This document shows positions 1 through 11,200 of a stretch of DNA of 64,000 nucleotides, in pieces. The position numbers were made by a program, and so were the translations under genes. Numbering within the stretch: position 1 is the first letter of the stretch; each line of letters starts with the position of its first letter. The notes beneath the pieces were generated by a model that was not told the DNA's origin, searched no databases, and worked only from the letters and a program-made list of their open reading frames with translations. The stretch spans positions 982,913-1,046,912 of the forward strand of contig JAGGNK010003224.1 of NCBI GenBank assembly GCA_017590115.1. Direction: 5' to 3'. This stretch comes from Montifringilla adamsi (lineage: Eukaryota; Chordata; Aves; Passeriformes; Passeridae).

Positions 1-1404
1 ATATCCTGCTACTGCATCAAAAATGGGGGGCAGACACTGTACATGTAAGAGGGGGCTATTGATAGTTAAAAAGAGAGCGATTACAAAGGCTGTGGGTCTT
101 GCTACAGAACAGTGACAGAACAGAATTCAGAGCACAGTAGAACAGAACAGAAAGAAATCACCACATATCTCACAGCTTTAGGCTTTGTTCCTACAAAGCT
201 GTAGCGACAAATATGACCCCTGACTGTTAACTTCTGCCTTGATCTTTAGGGGAAAAAAAAATGGCTTCTATTTTTCTGAAATAGAAATTTTCATCTCTAG
301 AGCTTTGGGTGATAAACTGCAGTTGCACCCAGACTGTAAGACCATGCTAATAAATTAACTTTCCAGTCATTGCTTTGGCACTGAGAAGATGCTAGAAACT
401 GTGTTTTTTGGCATATTTAAGAAGAATAGACCACTGTGATTATATAGTTTACTAAAGTGAACACTCACTGGCGCATGTGCAGAGTAGAATTTTTAAAATT
501 GTCATCTGAATGTGGCTTAATTTAGACCTTTTTTACAATCCATTCTAGAAGGGTGCTGTCACTCTCACTCTAGCTTTGATTTCTTATTAGACCACATTGA
601 GTTAAGTGTATTCTTTATAGAATGGATGAGTAACTTCTGTCTTGCTTTCGTTAAAAAGCACATGCATAGCAATCATGTGGTCAGTTATTAGGGTGAAGAA
701 GGGGCTCAAATGTTACAGATACTTCCCTGTGCTGCAGTTACAGAAGATGCCCATGTACTAACACCAGCCCTCACAGTTCCTATTAAAAGTGGGATAGAGT
801 AGCTGTGAGGAATGCAGCCCAACCTTCCAAGCAATACCAATAACAGCAACACCAAGCATGTTGAATGGATGGTGATAGCAGCATGGTGATACTCTTTTTG
901 TACCCAGTCAGTACAACAAAAACATAGAGATTGCACCAGTCTGCCAGAAATATGTTCCTGCTCATGCCAATAACAATGACCTAACAACCTCTGTTTGGTC
1001 ATTGGCACAGCTAAGTCACCATCTTGTACCCAAGAGAGAATTGACAATTATTTCAAAAAGTGAGCATAATGGATACCTAGAGGAAAATGTGTCTGAGACA
1101 GCTGACAGCTGTTCATCCCCTCCAGTGAAGCTATGCTTAAACAAAAAGGGGACATTGAGTTTTGCAGGGAAAACCATTCTGTAGGGAATGGTTAAGAAAG
1201 TAACTACCTGTATGTATATACAGGAGAATGCTGTTACAAGGAACATGGGTCTGGTAGTTATTAGGACTAAAGAGAGAATTGCAACAGAAAATCAGCAACA
1301 GAATAAAAGTTCCAAGCCTGATACAGAGAGTATTGTACAGAAGGAGAGATCATTTGTTCTTGTCATAGCAAACCCCAGACAGCAGCCCACTCAGGGAGAG
1401 CTGG
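1..1404. other. Unique sequence, no gene supported
   Basis: AT-rich, CpG-poor sequence. Short overlapping open frames occur on both strands between about 706 and 1412, the longest 113 codons on the minus strand. None has a recognisable motif, a supported start or a splice context that convinces. I see no repeat family that I can name here. Confidence 0.5.
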
Positions 1405-1806
1405 AAGGATAAAAGCTGGGAAACTGATGGGTTGAGATAAAGATAGTTTAACAGGGAAAGCAAAAGCTGCACACAAAAGGAAAGCAAAGCAAGGAATTGA
1501 TTCACCACTTCCCATGGGCATGGGCATGCAGCTGTTCAGCCATCTCCGGGAGAGCAGAGCCCCATCACATGTAAAAATTACTTGGGAAGAGCAACACCAA
1601 CACTCAAATGTCCCCCTCTTCCTCCTTTTCCCCTCACTTTAAATACTGAACATGATGTCTTATGATTTGGAATATCCTTTTGGCAGCAGCAGGAAAAGTA
1701 GAAAAGGCCTTGGGTCTATGCAAGCCCTGCTCAGCAATAACAGAAACATGTCTATATTATTAACCTTGTGTTCAGCAAAAATCCAAAACTCAGCCCTGTA
1801 CCAGCA
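1405..1806 (-). mobile_element. Decayed LTR of an avian endogenous-retrovirus-like element
   Basis: This segment resembles, from memory, an LTR widespread in bird genomes. On the minus strand it reads in LTR order: a 5' part around 1806-1740, a TATA-like box (tatttaaag, complement of about 1638-1646), then a region ending with a ttaaac/tttatctca stretch near 1450 where the family has its poly(A) signal, and a 3' end near 1407. The first part of the LTR and a block after about 1690 appear to be missing, so it is truncated and internally deleted. I see no internal coding region, primer-binding site or second LTR nearby, so this is at most a solo-LTR remnant. The family name is not assigned. It is certainly inactive as an element; whether it still has any regulatory effect cannot be seen from sequence. 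Confidence 0.55.
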
Positions 1807-1829
1807 CAGTTAGGAAGGTGAAGTAATGG

Positions 1830-3180
1830 TGTAATTATTAGAAGAGAAAATAAATATTATGTAATGAATTAAATTATAAATGAGCTGAAGAGGTAATGAA
1901 GTTTGAATTTTACAAAGAAATGAAATTAAAATGCTCCTTCTACAAGAATTTGAACAATCACTCTACAAGCAAGACATCAGGGAGTCCTAATCCTATTAAA
2001 TCTAATCACCACAATGTCTGTTTCTGCATTCACAATGAGTTTGCACACAGGAGAATAAATTAAAGCACATTACAGTGTGTCATACTTTTCTCCAGACAAC
2101 ATGATGGGACAAATTCTGCCCTTCTAAAATGCATACACGGTCACAATTTCTGATTCATTCACACCATTAAGAGACATATATTTCTCAAGTCACACATGGT
2201 GTGATGACCTGCACGGTTTACTTTTCACACTTCCTGTGTAAATGTCAACTAGTCACCAAGCTTCTGTGCTGTGGATACCTACTTATTCCTTTCTAGTAAT
2301 ACCCTCCTCTCAGCTAAAAGGAAAAAAGTTTTGGTTTTTTTTCAGCTAGCTGGAAGTGGGGAAAAAAATTTACTATTTTAGAACCTTCACCATGATCATC
2401 TCAGGTGTCATTTAATGTCATAATATACATGATGACTGTACTACAGATCACAGTTTTTTCCTAACTCCTATTCTTTCTTATCTCTATTTTCAGTTCCAAA
2501 CCACTTTCCCAATCTGGTCGTACAAAAAGAAAAGAAAAGGCGTCATCCAGACCCAAACCTACTCCGGCAGATGACTGAAAAATCATTCCCTGCAATTATT
2601 AAAGCAGATGTGACATAAGAGAGAAGAAAACCCTGCAAAGAAAGATAATGGAGACAGGAGAGCTAGAAAATGATGGATAGTTGAATGGAGCTGCAGCTCT
2701 CAAAATCTTTGTAATTTTTCGCTGTGGACCCATATGGGACAATGAAAAAAACTCTGATTTTGAGCATATGAACTGATGAAAACTTGAAAAGTGCTTTTAA
2801 TCCCTTTCTCTCAATTCTTAGATAAGAATCTGGCTGACTTTATCTTCTCCAGTATGAACTATTGGTTCATAGAAACAATGTTCTTAGTGCAGCTATATTA
2901 AGTGTTACGTTAATTCTGCATGAACTTAGACACCAGCTCCATTGAACTTGATGTAAGAATATTTCATGGGTTCTTCATTATATCCGTTGTGAATGTCAGG
3001 GAAGAATTTTATTAAATAGTCAGGTATGTTAGGTATTCTACTATTTTTATTTTTGTCTCTACTCTGAAACATCAGAAATACTCTTTCACCTGAGAATGGG
3101 ATCCTGTATTTACTGTAGGGAATGAATATACTGATTTTTTTAGGCCAAATTCTGTATCTCTTCAAAAGAGATCTTTAATT
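1830..3180. other. Unique sequence, no gene seen
   Basis: AT-rich sequence with many stops in all frames. No repeat family, RNA gene or convincing exon was recognised. It ends at the T/G-rich simple repeat. Confidence 0.5.
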
Positions 3181-3185
3181 TATCC

Positions 3186-3336
3186 TTTTTTTTGGGTTTT
3201 TTTTTGTGTTTTTTTTTGTTTTGTTTTGTTTTGTTTTGTGGTTTTTTTTTTTTTTTTGTTGTTTTGTTTTGTTTTGTTTTGTGGGTTTTTTTTGGGGTTT
3301 TTTTTGGTTTTTTTGGTTCTGTTTTTCTATTGCACG

Positions 3337-3370
<34 letters not shown>
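3186..3370. repeat. (TTTTG)n-like T/G simple repeat ending in a T30 run
   Basis: A stretch built only of T runs split by single or double G, including several ttttg units at about 3218-3239 and 3260-3282. After a short non-repeat spacer (about 3325-3340) an uninterrupted run of 30 T fills 3341-3370. All open frames here are low-complexity artefacts such as poly-Phe or poly-Lys and do not encode proteins. Confidence 0.9.
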
Positions 3371-3371
<1 letters not shown>

Positions 3372-3874
3372 GAGTATTTCTCTCCTGCTACTGGCATTGA
3401 CTGAGTTGTATAAAAGTGGGACTAGAGAAGATATTACTGGAATAACTGCACATCAGTTTTCCCTGCAGGTACTGTAAAACCTAATATTTTTACAGAAGGG
3501 GATTTGCAGAAAAATGCCTCTACCACAATAACTATTATAGATAAAATCTATCTGGTGTGACAATCACAGGTATAGTTCTTTTTAAGTCACTTTCCCCAGA
3601 GAATATATCACTGATATTTGATTCCACTGGTATTAGTCCCACCTTTGGCCTTACAAGGGATCTTCAGAGTGGTTCAAATCACAAGATACAACAATGAAAT
3701 TAGAATTAATTCCTAGAAGAAATGTGACTTGTAGGAGTGAAATGGTCCTATAGTAGTGGGATCCAGTAGTGGGTTGGGAAAGAAATGTAAATTGTTAACG
3801 CATATGATGAGGGTATATCTGGATCACTCTGTGAGTGCCATCTTGTACTTACCAAAGAGAGATACCACCAGACA

Positions 3875-4190
3875 CATCTGATACTTTCTTTGATAAAATA
3901 AGACCATGTTAAACAAGAAAAATGAAGTAGATGTAATCTCTCTGGATTTCAAGAAAGCATTTGATGTGACAATCATTACTTAAAACAGAGAAGATAGGGA
4001 TTAGTGTGTGAATTGTGTGGAAGATAAGGGATGGGCTAGAGCACAGAGAGCAGCCAACTGTGCTGAAAGCAAAAGATGCTACTAGTGAAACGAGAACACC
4101 TCACGGGGCTGAGCTTGTTTGGTATTTACATTTTTGAACAGCTTGAAAAATAGCAATGTGAAAATAGAAATTATAGAGGTTTGCAGTGAG
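3875..4190 (+). pseudogene. CR1 retrotransposon ORF2 reverse transcriptase fragment
   Basis: The plus strand at 3927-3965 translates to VDVISLDFKKAFD. This is the CR1-type reverse transcriptase block that carries the first catalytic Asp (family pattern YLDFSKAFD). Downstream, about 3985-4020 matches the family's 'glu-lys-met-gly-ile' region at nucleotide level. About 4100-4145 resembles the later block ending LFNIFI-D, read here as GLSLFGIYIF. Frame changes and stops separate these blocks, so it is a non-functional, internally deleted remnant. Its divergence suggests one of the older CR1 subfamilies shared by birds, turtles and crocodilians, not a recent copy. It runs directly into the purine-rich tract that follows. 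Confidence 0.7.
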
Positions 4191-4291
4191 GAAGGAAGTG
4201 GCAGAAGTGGCGGAAGGAAGTGGCGGAAGGAAGGAAGGAAGTGGTGGAAGGGAGGGAGAGAGGGAGGAGGGAGGGGGGGAGGGAGGGAGGA
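4188..4291 (+). repeat. Purine-only (GGAA/GGGA)n tract with G-quadruplex potential
   Basis: The tract begins with several ggaag/gtgg units and becomes a nearly pure G/A run from about 4228. From about 4247 the plus strand has many runs of three or more G separated by one to three bases, including seven consecutive G around 4272-4279. That meets the usual G-quadruplex pattern. The tract is also a candidate for triplex (H-DNA) formation because one strand is almost all purine. Confidence 0.85.
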
Positions 4292-4299
4292 AATCATAG

Positions 4300-5215
4300 T
4301 AATAATTCAATAACTCTCTGAAAGATTTTGTTGATGTTAGCAAAAATATGAGTGCTTTAAAGTACAAAGCAAAAAAAAATATAGGATTTCATGGAATTTC
4401 TGTTGTGAACTTAATGTTTTCATTTGCAAATGCTAAGGATAGGAGCTATTTGAGGTAGGTCAAACTGAAGGAGGGGTGTTTCACATGCAACCATCTACAC
4501 ACCTGTTAGGAGAGACCAGCACCCCAAGGGATGGCCCATGCAGCCTTAAAATGTTCAAGGAATATGGGAAACATGATGCAGTTCCTGCAGGGAGGAATGT
4601 GGCTTAGGTCATGCCACATCCTGTGTTGTTGCTGCTATAAGGGTTTGCCTAGGGGAGCACTCTGGAAAGTATAAGCTATCAGCAAAGACCAAGTGAGTTA
4701 GGACTGTTAGGCTGCAAGCTACTTTCACTTTACTGTTTCTCTGTAATGGTTGGTGAAATTAGGAAGACCGCAATTTTGAGAAGGTTGGAATCTTGTGTCC
4801 AAAAAATTGGCAATTGTCCGTGAGAAATTATGTATTGATTCAGGTACCAACATCCTTGTGACAATCTTGAGGTTATTATTGCACATTGATCTTTTAAACC
4901 TTTTCAAGAGAAAAGTAGGAACAGGAACATTGACTCTGCCTGACTCTCCAGCTCTTAGCAGTCCCTGCAAAACAGAAGAGTCCCCATAGAATACCCTAGG
5001 AATAACAGGAAACAAATCTGATGTCTGAATATTCATTCAAAAGGATATTGCACTTCAGAAGGACCACACTGTGAGAGACTGGAAAGTAAATGGTTTGTAG
5101 GACTAGACTGAAATGCCAAAAGGTTTCCTATCACACAGGAGGATGAGACTAGATGAGAGACAAAAGCATCACAAAATACTTGCAAGGCTTTGTAACTCTT
5201 GTCTTTAGAGTAAAT
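4300..5215. other. Unique sequence, no gene seen
   Basis: No repeat family or exon recognised. Short open frames at 4725-5036 (minus) and 4795-4989 (plus) overlap each other and carry no recognisable domain. Confidence 0.45.
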
Positions 5216-5219
5216 GAGT

Positions 5220-5255
5220 AAATATTTAGTGAGTATTTATACTCACTAAATATTT
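5220..5255. repeat. Perfect inverted repeat: 17-bp arms, 2-bp loop
   Basis: Bases 5220-5236 are the exact reverse complement of 5239-5255, with only tt between them. The arms are AT-rich with a gtgag/ctcac core. There is no obvious surrounding coding or RNA gene. It could be a relic of a small inverted-repeat element, a hairpin-forming site or a product of template switching during replication. Confidence 0.9.
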
Positions 5256-8200
5256 TTTGTTAAACTTTATTCCTAAATTGTCTGCTGTATTTCTCCAGAA
5301 ATTGCAAGACACACTTTCTGCCACTTTCTGACTTACCTATCACCTTGTAGAAGACCTCTGTGGGATTCCACTTTGTGGCTAGAATCAATCCTTTCAAAGG
5401 ACACAAAATATGAGTCATGAAATTACTTATGAAGAATGAACCAAAGATGGGGAAAAATGCCCTCCCTTCCTCTGGGATCAGATGCTGTCAGGGCATTACA
5501 GACCTAACCAGAACAGAATAAAACTAAAAATCACTTTAAACACTGAAATTACAGCAATTCAATAATCGAATCCTCATTGTTGATTCTGGTTCAACGACAT
5601 GAGCCAGAAGCTTCACAGTGAAATGTGATTTTTGTAAAATATAATTGTGAAAAATGGCATCATTTTCAATAACAAATTGGGTGAGAAATGAAGAGAACTC
5701 TCTCCTGCCTTGAATACTAGAAACCATGCAGTCTACAGGCCCTAAGATCAGGGTGCAGTGTCAGCATTTTGGATGCACTTTGGAGCAAGATAATTCAATT
5801 TACCAGCAGCATCAGGGGCGGCTGTGAAGATCCCAGCACCTGTGCAGAGCTCCTGTGCAGAGCTCCTGTCCCAGTCCAGCACCTTTGAGTTGCAGAGACT
5901 GTTACTGGTGGGGGTCAGTGCAGATGAGAGCAGATCAGCACATTCCCATCCTAGGTGGTATAATGGGCCAGATCCAAAAATAATGTTTAAATGCTTGATT
6001 CAGTTCAGCTTTTCCCTTAAGTGACATAAATCCTGAGGACAATTTAACTTGCATGCATGAGTCCAATTAGATTAAAGGTGCGAGGGGTACTGCTAATCAT
6101 CTTGCTAACAGCTATACCAATTGCCATTCAGGATGGCCCTTCTCTTTTTTAATAGCAGGATTATTCTGCTAGGTTGTTTACTGAGGATTTCTTTCTCCAT
6201 CCATACACTTTAAACAGAAATCAGATATTAATGTAAACCTATTAAAAATGTTGCATACATGTAAGACATCAATTCTTAGCTAGTGTAATCTTGAATATTT
6301 TTAGCCACTTCTGTAAATCTGCAGAATAAATTAATCTGAAAAGCTGGCTGAGTAGTTTGAATTTCCTGGGGCTGAGTCTGTGTACCTCTGGGTTTAGTAT
6401 CCCATCAAAAAACCCATTTTTGAAAATGTCTGTCACTTAGTAATGGATCAGATTTTTTAAAAAGAACTCAAGTCCCTGTGTAGGAGATGTTAATTTGACT
6501 TTTGAATTATTTGACTCAGGAGATGAATCTTCAATTCACTGATTCTTCAGTGTTTCCTGCATTTTTTATAGATTCGATAGAGATGGAGTTCCACTACCAC
6601 TTTTCTTTCCAGATTCTCTCACTTGCAGACTTCACTTAACAAATATATTCAAGCAGCATTTACATTTCCCTTCACATTTCCAATTCTTTCCATTTCCATC
6701 CCACTTAAATATTTTTTTCTATAGATCACTTACATTTAATGTGATTACAGTAATAAAATAGCTTTGCCTGGGGAGTTTAAATTATACATGAAGCCCATGT
6801 AAACTCAATCTCTTAAAAATACACATTTAAATAGAAGGAAATTGAATGTTGAATGCTAAGGATCAGTGATTTACAGTGAATTCTGGCTCAATGTGAAGTA
6901 AAATTGAACAGGTCATTTTCCATTCTCTTATTATTGTTAAAAATGTAGCTTATAAAAATTATCATTTAGCTGCCTATTGGCAGGTAATGCCTTTTGCCTC
7001 AGTTTCACACTAAAAAGAATTTAAAAGATTGCTAAATTAAAGATTTTAATCCCTTCATTGTATTGTTTTCCTCCTGATAGAGAAGAAATATGCCTCTCCT
7101 TTGAATTTTTTTAAAATTAATCTGAAGAAATTTTGCTATCTTGAGATCTCTTTTTAGTAAATCCCAACCGGCAATGTCCATCAAGACCAAGCCATTTTTC
7201 TTGCACGTTTTATATAACTTCAATTTTTCTATGACTGATGCATCCCTTACATAACAGAGCAACATGCTGCTTCAATAGTTTGTTTCAGGGATAAAAATCA
7301 AAGAGTTTTAAAATTCCCCGGAAAAAATTGGCGATGGTTTTAATCAGCTACCATGTGAGGTTTTGTACTTCTGCTGAGTAGATATTTTTTTGAAAGATGC
7401 AGATTAAGCATCGTTAAAACAACTTCTCATTTACAGCGTTACATCTCTCAGCAAGTGCATCTGCTCTCCAGTCCCTCTGTGCACACACAGCCAGAAACAA
7501 AAATAAAAATAAAAGATTTGAAAGCAGAGATAGAAGGTATTTGATCAGAGAACTATAAAAGAATCCAGGAGAAAAAGAAGGCAGTACTCAGTAGGCTTGG
7601 CACATCCTGGCTTTCTATTATCTGCTCAGAACGACCAGAGACTTTTTTTAGATTAGAAAGATCTGAAGATTTTTTGTTGTTTAGTGTTTTGGGTTTTTTT
7701 GTGTGCAGAACTGATCCAAGAGAACCATCTTCACTGGGTTTTTTAAAATGTTGTGCTTAGCATTTCTTTTAGTCTAGACATATCTTGCAAATAAGATTTA
7801 TTTTCATAGATTAAAGCTCTCAGTCTCTAAGGAGAAATACTGCATCTACAGGAAACATCTGCACCCCAAAGCACTGTTCACACATATGCTGCTTAAGTGT
7901 CTTTTAAAAATCTGAGTTTACATGTTCGCTAAGTCTAAGAATGTAAAGAAAAACATGTTTGCAAAGGCAAGAACATACTGGTATATGTACATGACACAGA
8001 ATACACACTCTGGAAATACCTTTCAATATTAAACAAAATCAAAACTTTGAAAATTCCCTTTTGTCTTTAAATTCTGGAGAACAAAAATAGTGTTTAATAT
8101 GTCTAGAACTGAGTACTTCTTTGTATAGATTGTCTTCCTCTTCATGGTGGGAGAGAGAAATGGCAGAGAGGAAGAGAATAATCTCTCATTCAGCTTGGGT

Positions 8201-11200
8201 TATCAGGTTAAGCTGCACATCCTCACCCCACAGCCTGCTCTGAAACCTTTTTCCTTTGATTTTCAGGTCTCTTTTATATTACAGGGCTCTCTTTGATCTC
8301 CACAGAAGATCTCACTTTGGCTTTTCATGTATATAGGATGCTTTTCAAGACATGGCACATTACAGGATGGGGCAGAGGTTATCTGTAACACATTTGAAAG
8401 GTTCTTTCCTCTGAATGAAATCATGTACCCAGTGAAGTTCTAGTGAAGCAATGAGTCCATTTTCCAAACAAATAGTCACTATGAAAAATGGTCGAGACAC
8501 ACTAGCATGTTTAATGCTGCTGCCTAACTTGCACTTCAAAAAGTTATCTTGCAGTAGAGCACTAAATAGTAGGTGGAGATTCTGCATCTGTGAATATAAA
8601 TTATTAAATATGTTTACAATCACAAATTAGAGTAATTAGAGTGAAATGGGAAGTCACAAAGAAGAACAGTCATAATATAAGAGGGTTATTTTTTTAGTTC
8701 TTGACTGCCAAACACAAACAGTTTACAGGGGTTTCTTTTTCATGTTAAGCCACAAAAATTTTGAAAAACAAGTTCTGCTTTTTTTCTCTCTTGTTCTTCT
8801 CCTTCTTTAATTTGAGGTTCACTTCTGCTATATTAAAGACTCTTAAGCAAGACCAGCAGGTTTTTTTACTTGAGTTGTTACTTCAGAAAAAATATTGGTA
8901 CAGTGTTTTCAAACTGTGATTAAAAAATATGGCTTGTCTCAGTTCTTCCTGAGCATTTAATAGACCAGGTGTGATAATTTTCTTTTGGTATTCCTAACAT
9001 TCGGTCTGCAGTCTGCACATTTGAGGCAGCTGTTTTCAACTTCTTTCTCTTTTAAGAATATATTTTTGTATGGCTGGCAGAAGGAAAAGGACAAAATTTG
9101 GCTCAGGCCTGCATGACAACAGTTCCTCATGAGTGCATTCTCTTCTGGTTCTTTGTAGTATAAATTGTTCTCACAAGACCTTAGGCAGGCAGCTTTGTTT
9201 GTGCTTATTTGATCTAGCTAATATCAGTTTGTCAGACTAATGCAAGGTGTTTTTCATCTGCTGCTAAGCTGCTGATAACCACAATCTGCTGAAATAATAA
9301 CATTTGATCCAGAGATCCTGGAGCCCTCAACAGGACTGGGAGCTACCTTTAAAAATTATCTAATTTGCTACTGTGCAAAGTTTTGTAATGCTGTGGAAAG
9401 CCAATGGTAAATTTCATAACTTAATCAATGTGAGGTCCCATATTTAAAGCCGAAGAACAGTGGAACAGCACTGAAGAATGTAGAGGTTGTAAATATAATG
9501 TGCAACACTGTAGGAATTCACCCTGTCTGACTTTTGGTACTAAAGGATGAGGCTGCTCTTAGGCTACCCAGGAAGAACAAAAGGTGTCAAGAGAGGGTTT
9601 CAGAGTGCTTATATTAACATCATGCCCACATGCTCGAGACTATAGTCTATTATCCCCAATTCTTCAACAGTAATCAGCATGAATACTATCCCTTAAATAT
9701 CCCTCCTTCCTGCTGGATTTTTACTGGAGGAAAGTACTGCATGCCCACAAGCAGTCACACATTCCCATGTGGACTGCAGAGGACACCATCTCTGACAATT
9801 ATTTTTCGTTGCTTGTGTAAAGTTTTCATAATCTGGGACTTTTCATAATTAATGGTTAAACCAAGAATGGTTATTAAACACCAATGGGTGTAGAAATAGC
9901 TGTAATTGCTGAGAGAGTTTAGCAGAAGACTCTTCATTTAAATAAAATCTCACATTCTTGAAAATGTCTTTCTTGATTTTTTAATACAATCATCTGCACT
10001 AATGTCATAGGAGTCCCAGTATTGTACAGCATGGGTGTCTAAGGTGATTTTGGCAGAGGTATTACAGAAAACATAGATAAGTATGTAAGTCCAAATATGC
10101 TGGGCTACATAGTTTACCCTAACAACACTCTACAGTACTCCCCTATGATATTCATTCATTAGTGCCTCCCTAATCCCTAGGGAATTATTTAAATGGCAAG
10201 ATAAATGTATGTTTAAGAGCTGCTATTTATGGCAGTATAGTGTTTAAATCAGCTTCTTTTCCAAAGTGAGCACTTATGGCTATTTCAGATCAATCTCATC
10301 ACTGGTCTGGTTTAAATATCTTAATTTTCTGCTTTTAATGTATGATAAGTTAATGTTAGTTGCTGTCTAAATGTAGCTAATGTCATAAATCTCCTATCAA
10401 AGAGTTAACATCTATTCAGAATAGCCAACCCATCTAAATACATTTAGCTGTGAATGTAGAGGGATTACGTATAGAGCACTTGATTCATCTCTGCATGGAT
10501 ACATTTTCCACTATCACCATCAAGAAGCTTATTGTGCCATTTATTACTGTAATGGGCATGCAGCTAGGAGGAAAATGGGGGTAAAAAGATATTTTCATGT
10601 ACAAAAAATGAATGGCAATGTGATAGTAGGTCCTCACTCCTAAAAATCCATCCAGAATCTGCAGCCACAAGTTATCACCCATTAGCTCTGAAAAGCTACA
10701 TTTTTCATTTATTATGACAATTAAATATCTACTGTTTGATTACCGAATGACTCATCAGAAGCAATATCTTAACAAATGTGGGTTACTATTAGACAATAGA
10801 TTATAACACTTATACTGAGCAAATCAAGATTGGTTGTACATTCTATTATTTTTATACTTAAGATGTAAACAACTTGTGATGACTCATGAAGGTGAAAATA
10901 ATGACGATTTTGCTGAATCACTAATATGCAAGTTTCCAATTTTAACAGAGGTCAGGAATGTTCTAATGGCCTGTGGGTTGTGATTGAAATATATGAGAAA
11001 CCAGTTATAATTTACAAAATATATGGAAAAAAGGAAAAAGTGACTGTCACCTGCGTAGCATTCCCTTAAAAATATGCAATGGCTTTAGTTTATTTCTAGT
11101 GGAACCAGTATTTTTCTTTTCAGAAAAATGATGAGACATAAACTTAGTAATATCAAACAAATTTCTGCAGTTTTTTAAAGTGTTAATTTATAGACAAATT

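Noticed and set aside
3140..3404. Open frames of 64-85 codons rich in Phe or Lys
   Set aside because: They only translate the T/G simple repeat and the T30 run.
5341..5394. Minus-strand segment ending at gatag|gtaagt, frame including TKWNPTEVFYKVI
   Set aside because: The donor is strong and the peptide plausible, but the acceptor is ambiguous and lacks a clear pyrimidine tract.
7435..7476. 42-bp minus-strand segment between a good acceptor and gtaaat
   Set aside because: Open in frame (RDWRADALAERCNA), but the donor is weak and the length is too short to exclude chance.
10634..10683. 50-bp minus-strand segment between gcttttcag and gtgagg, frame LMGDNLWLQILDGFLG
   Set aside because: Protein-like, but the acceptor tract is poor and no partner exon with matching phase is established.
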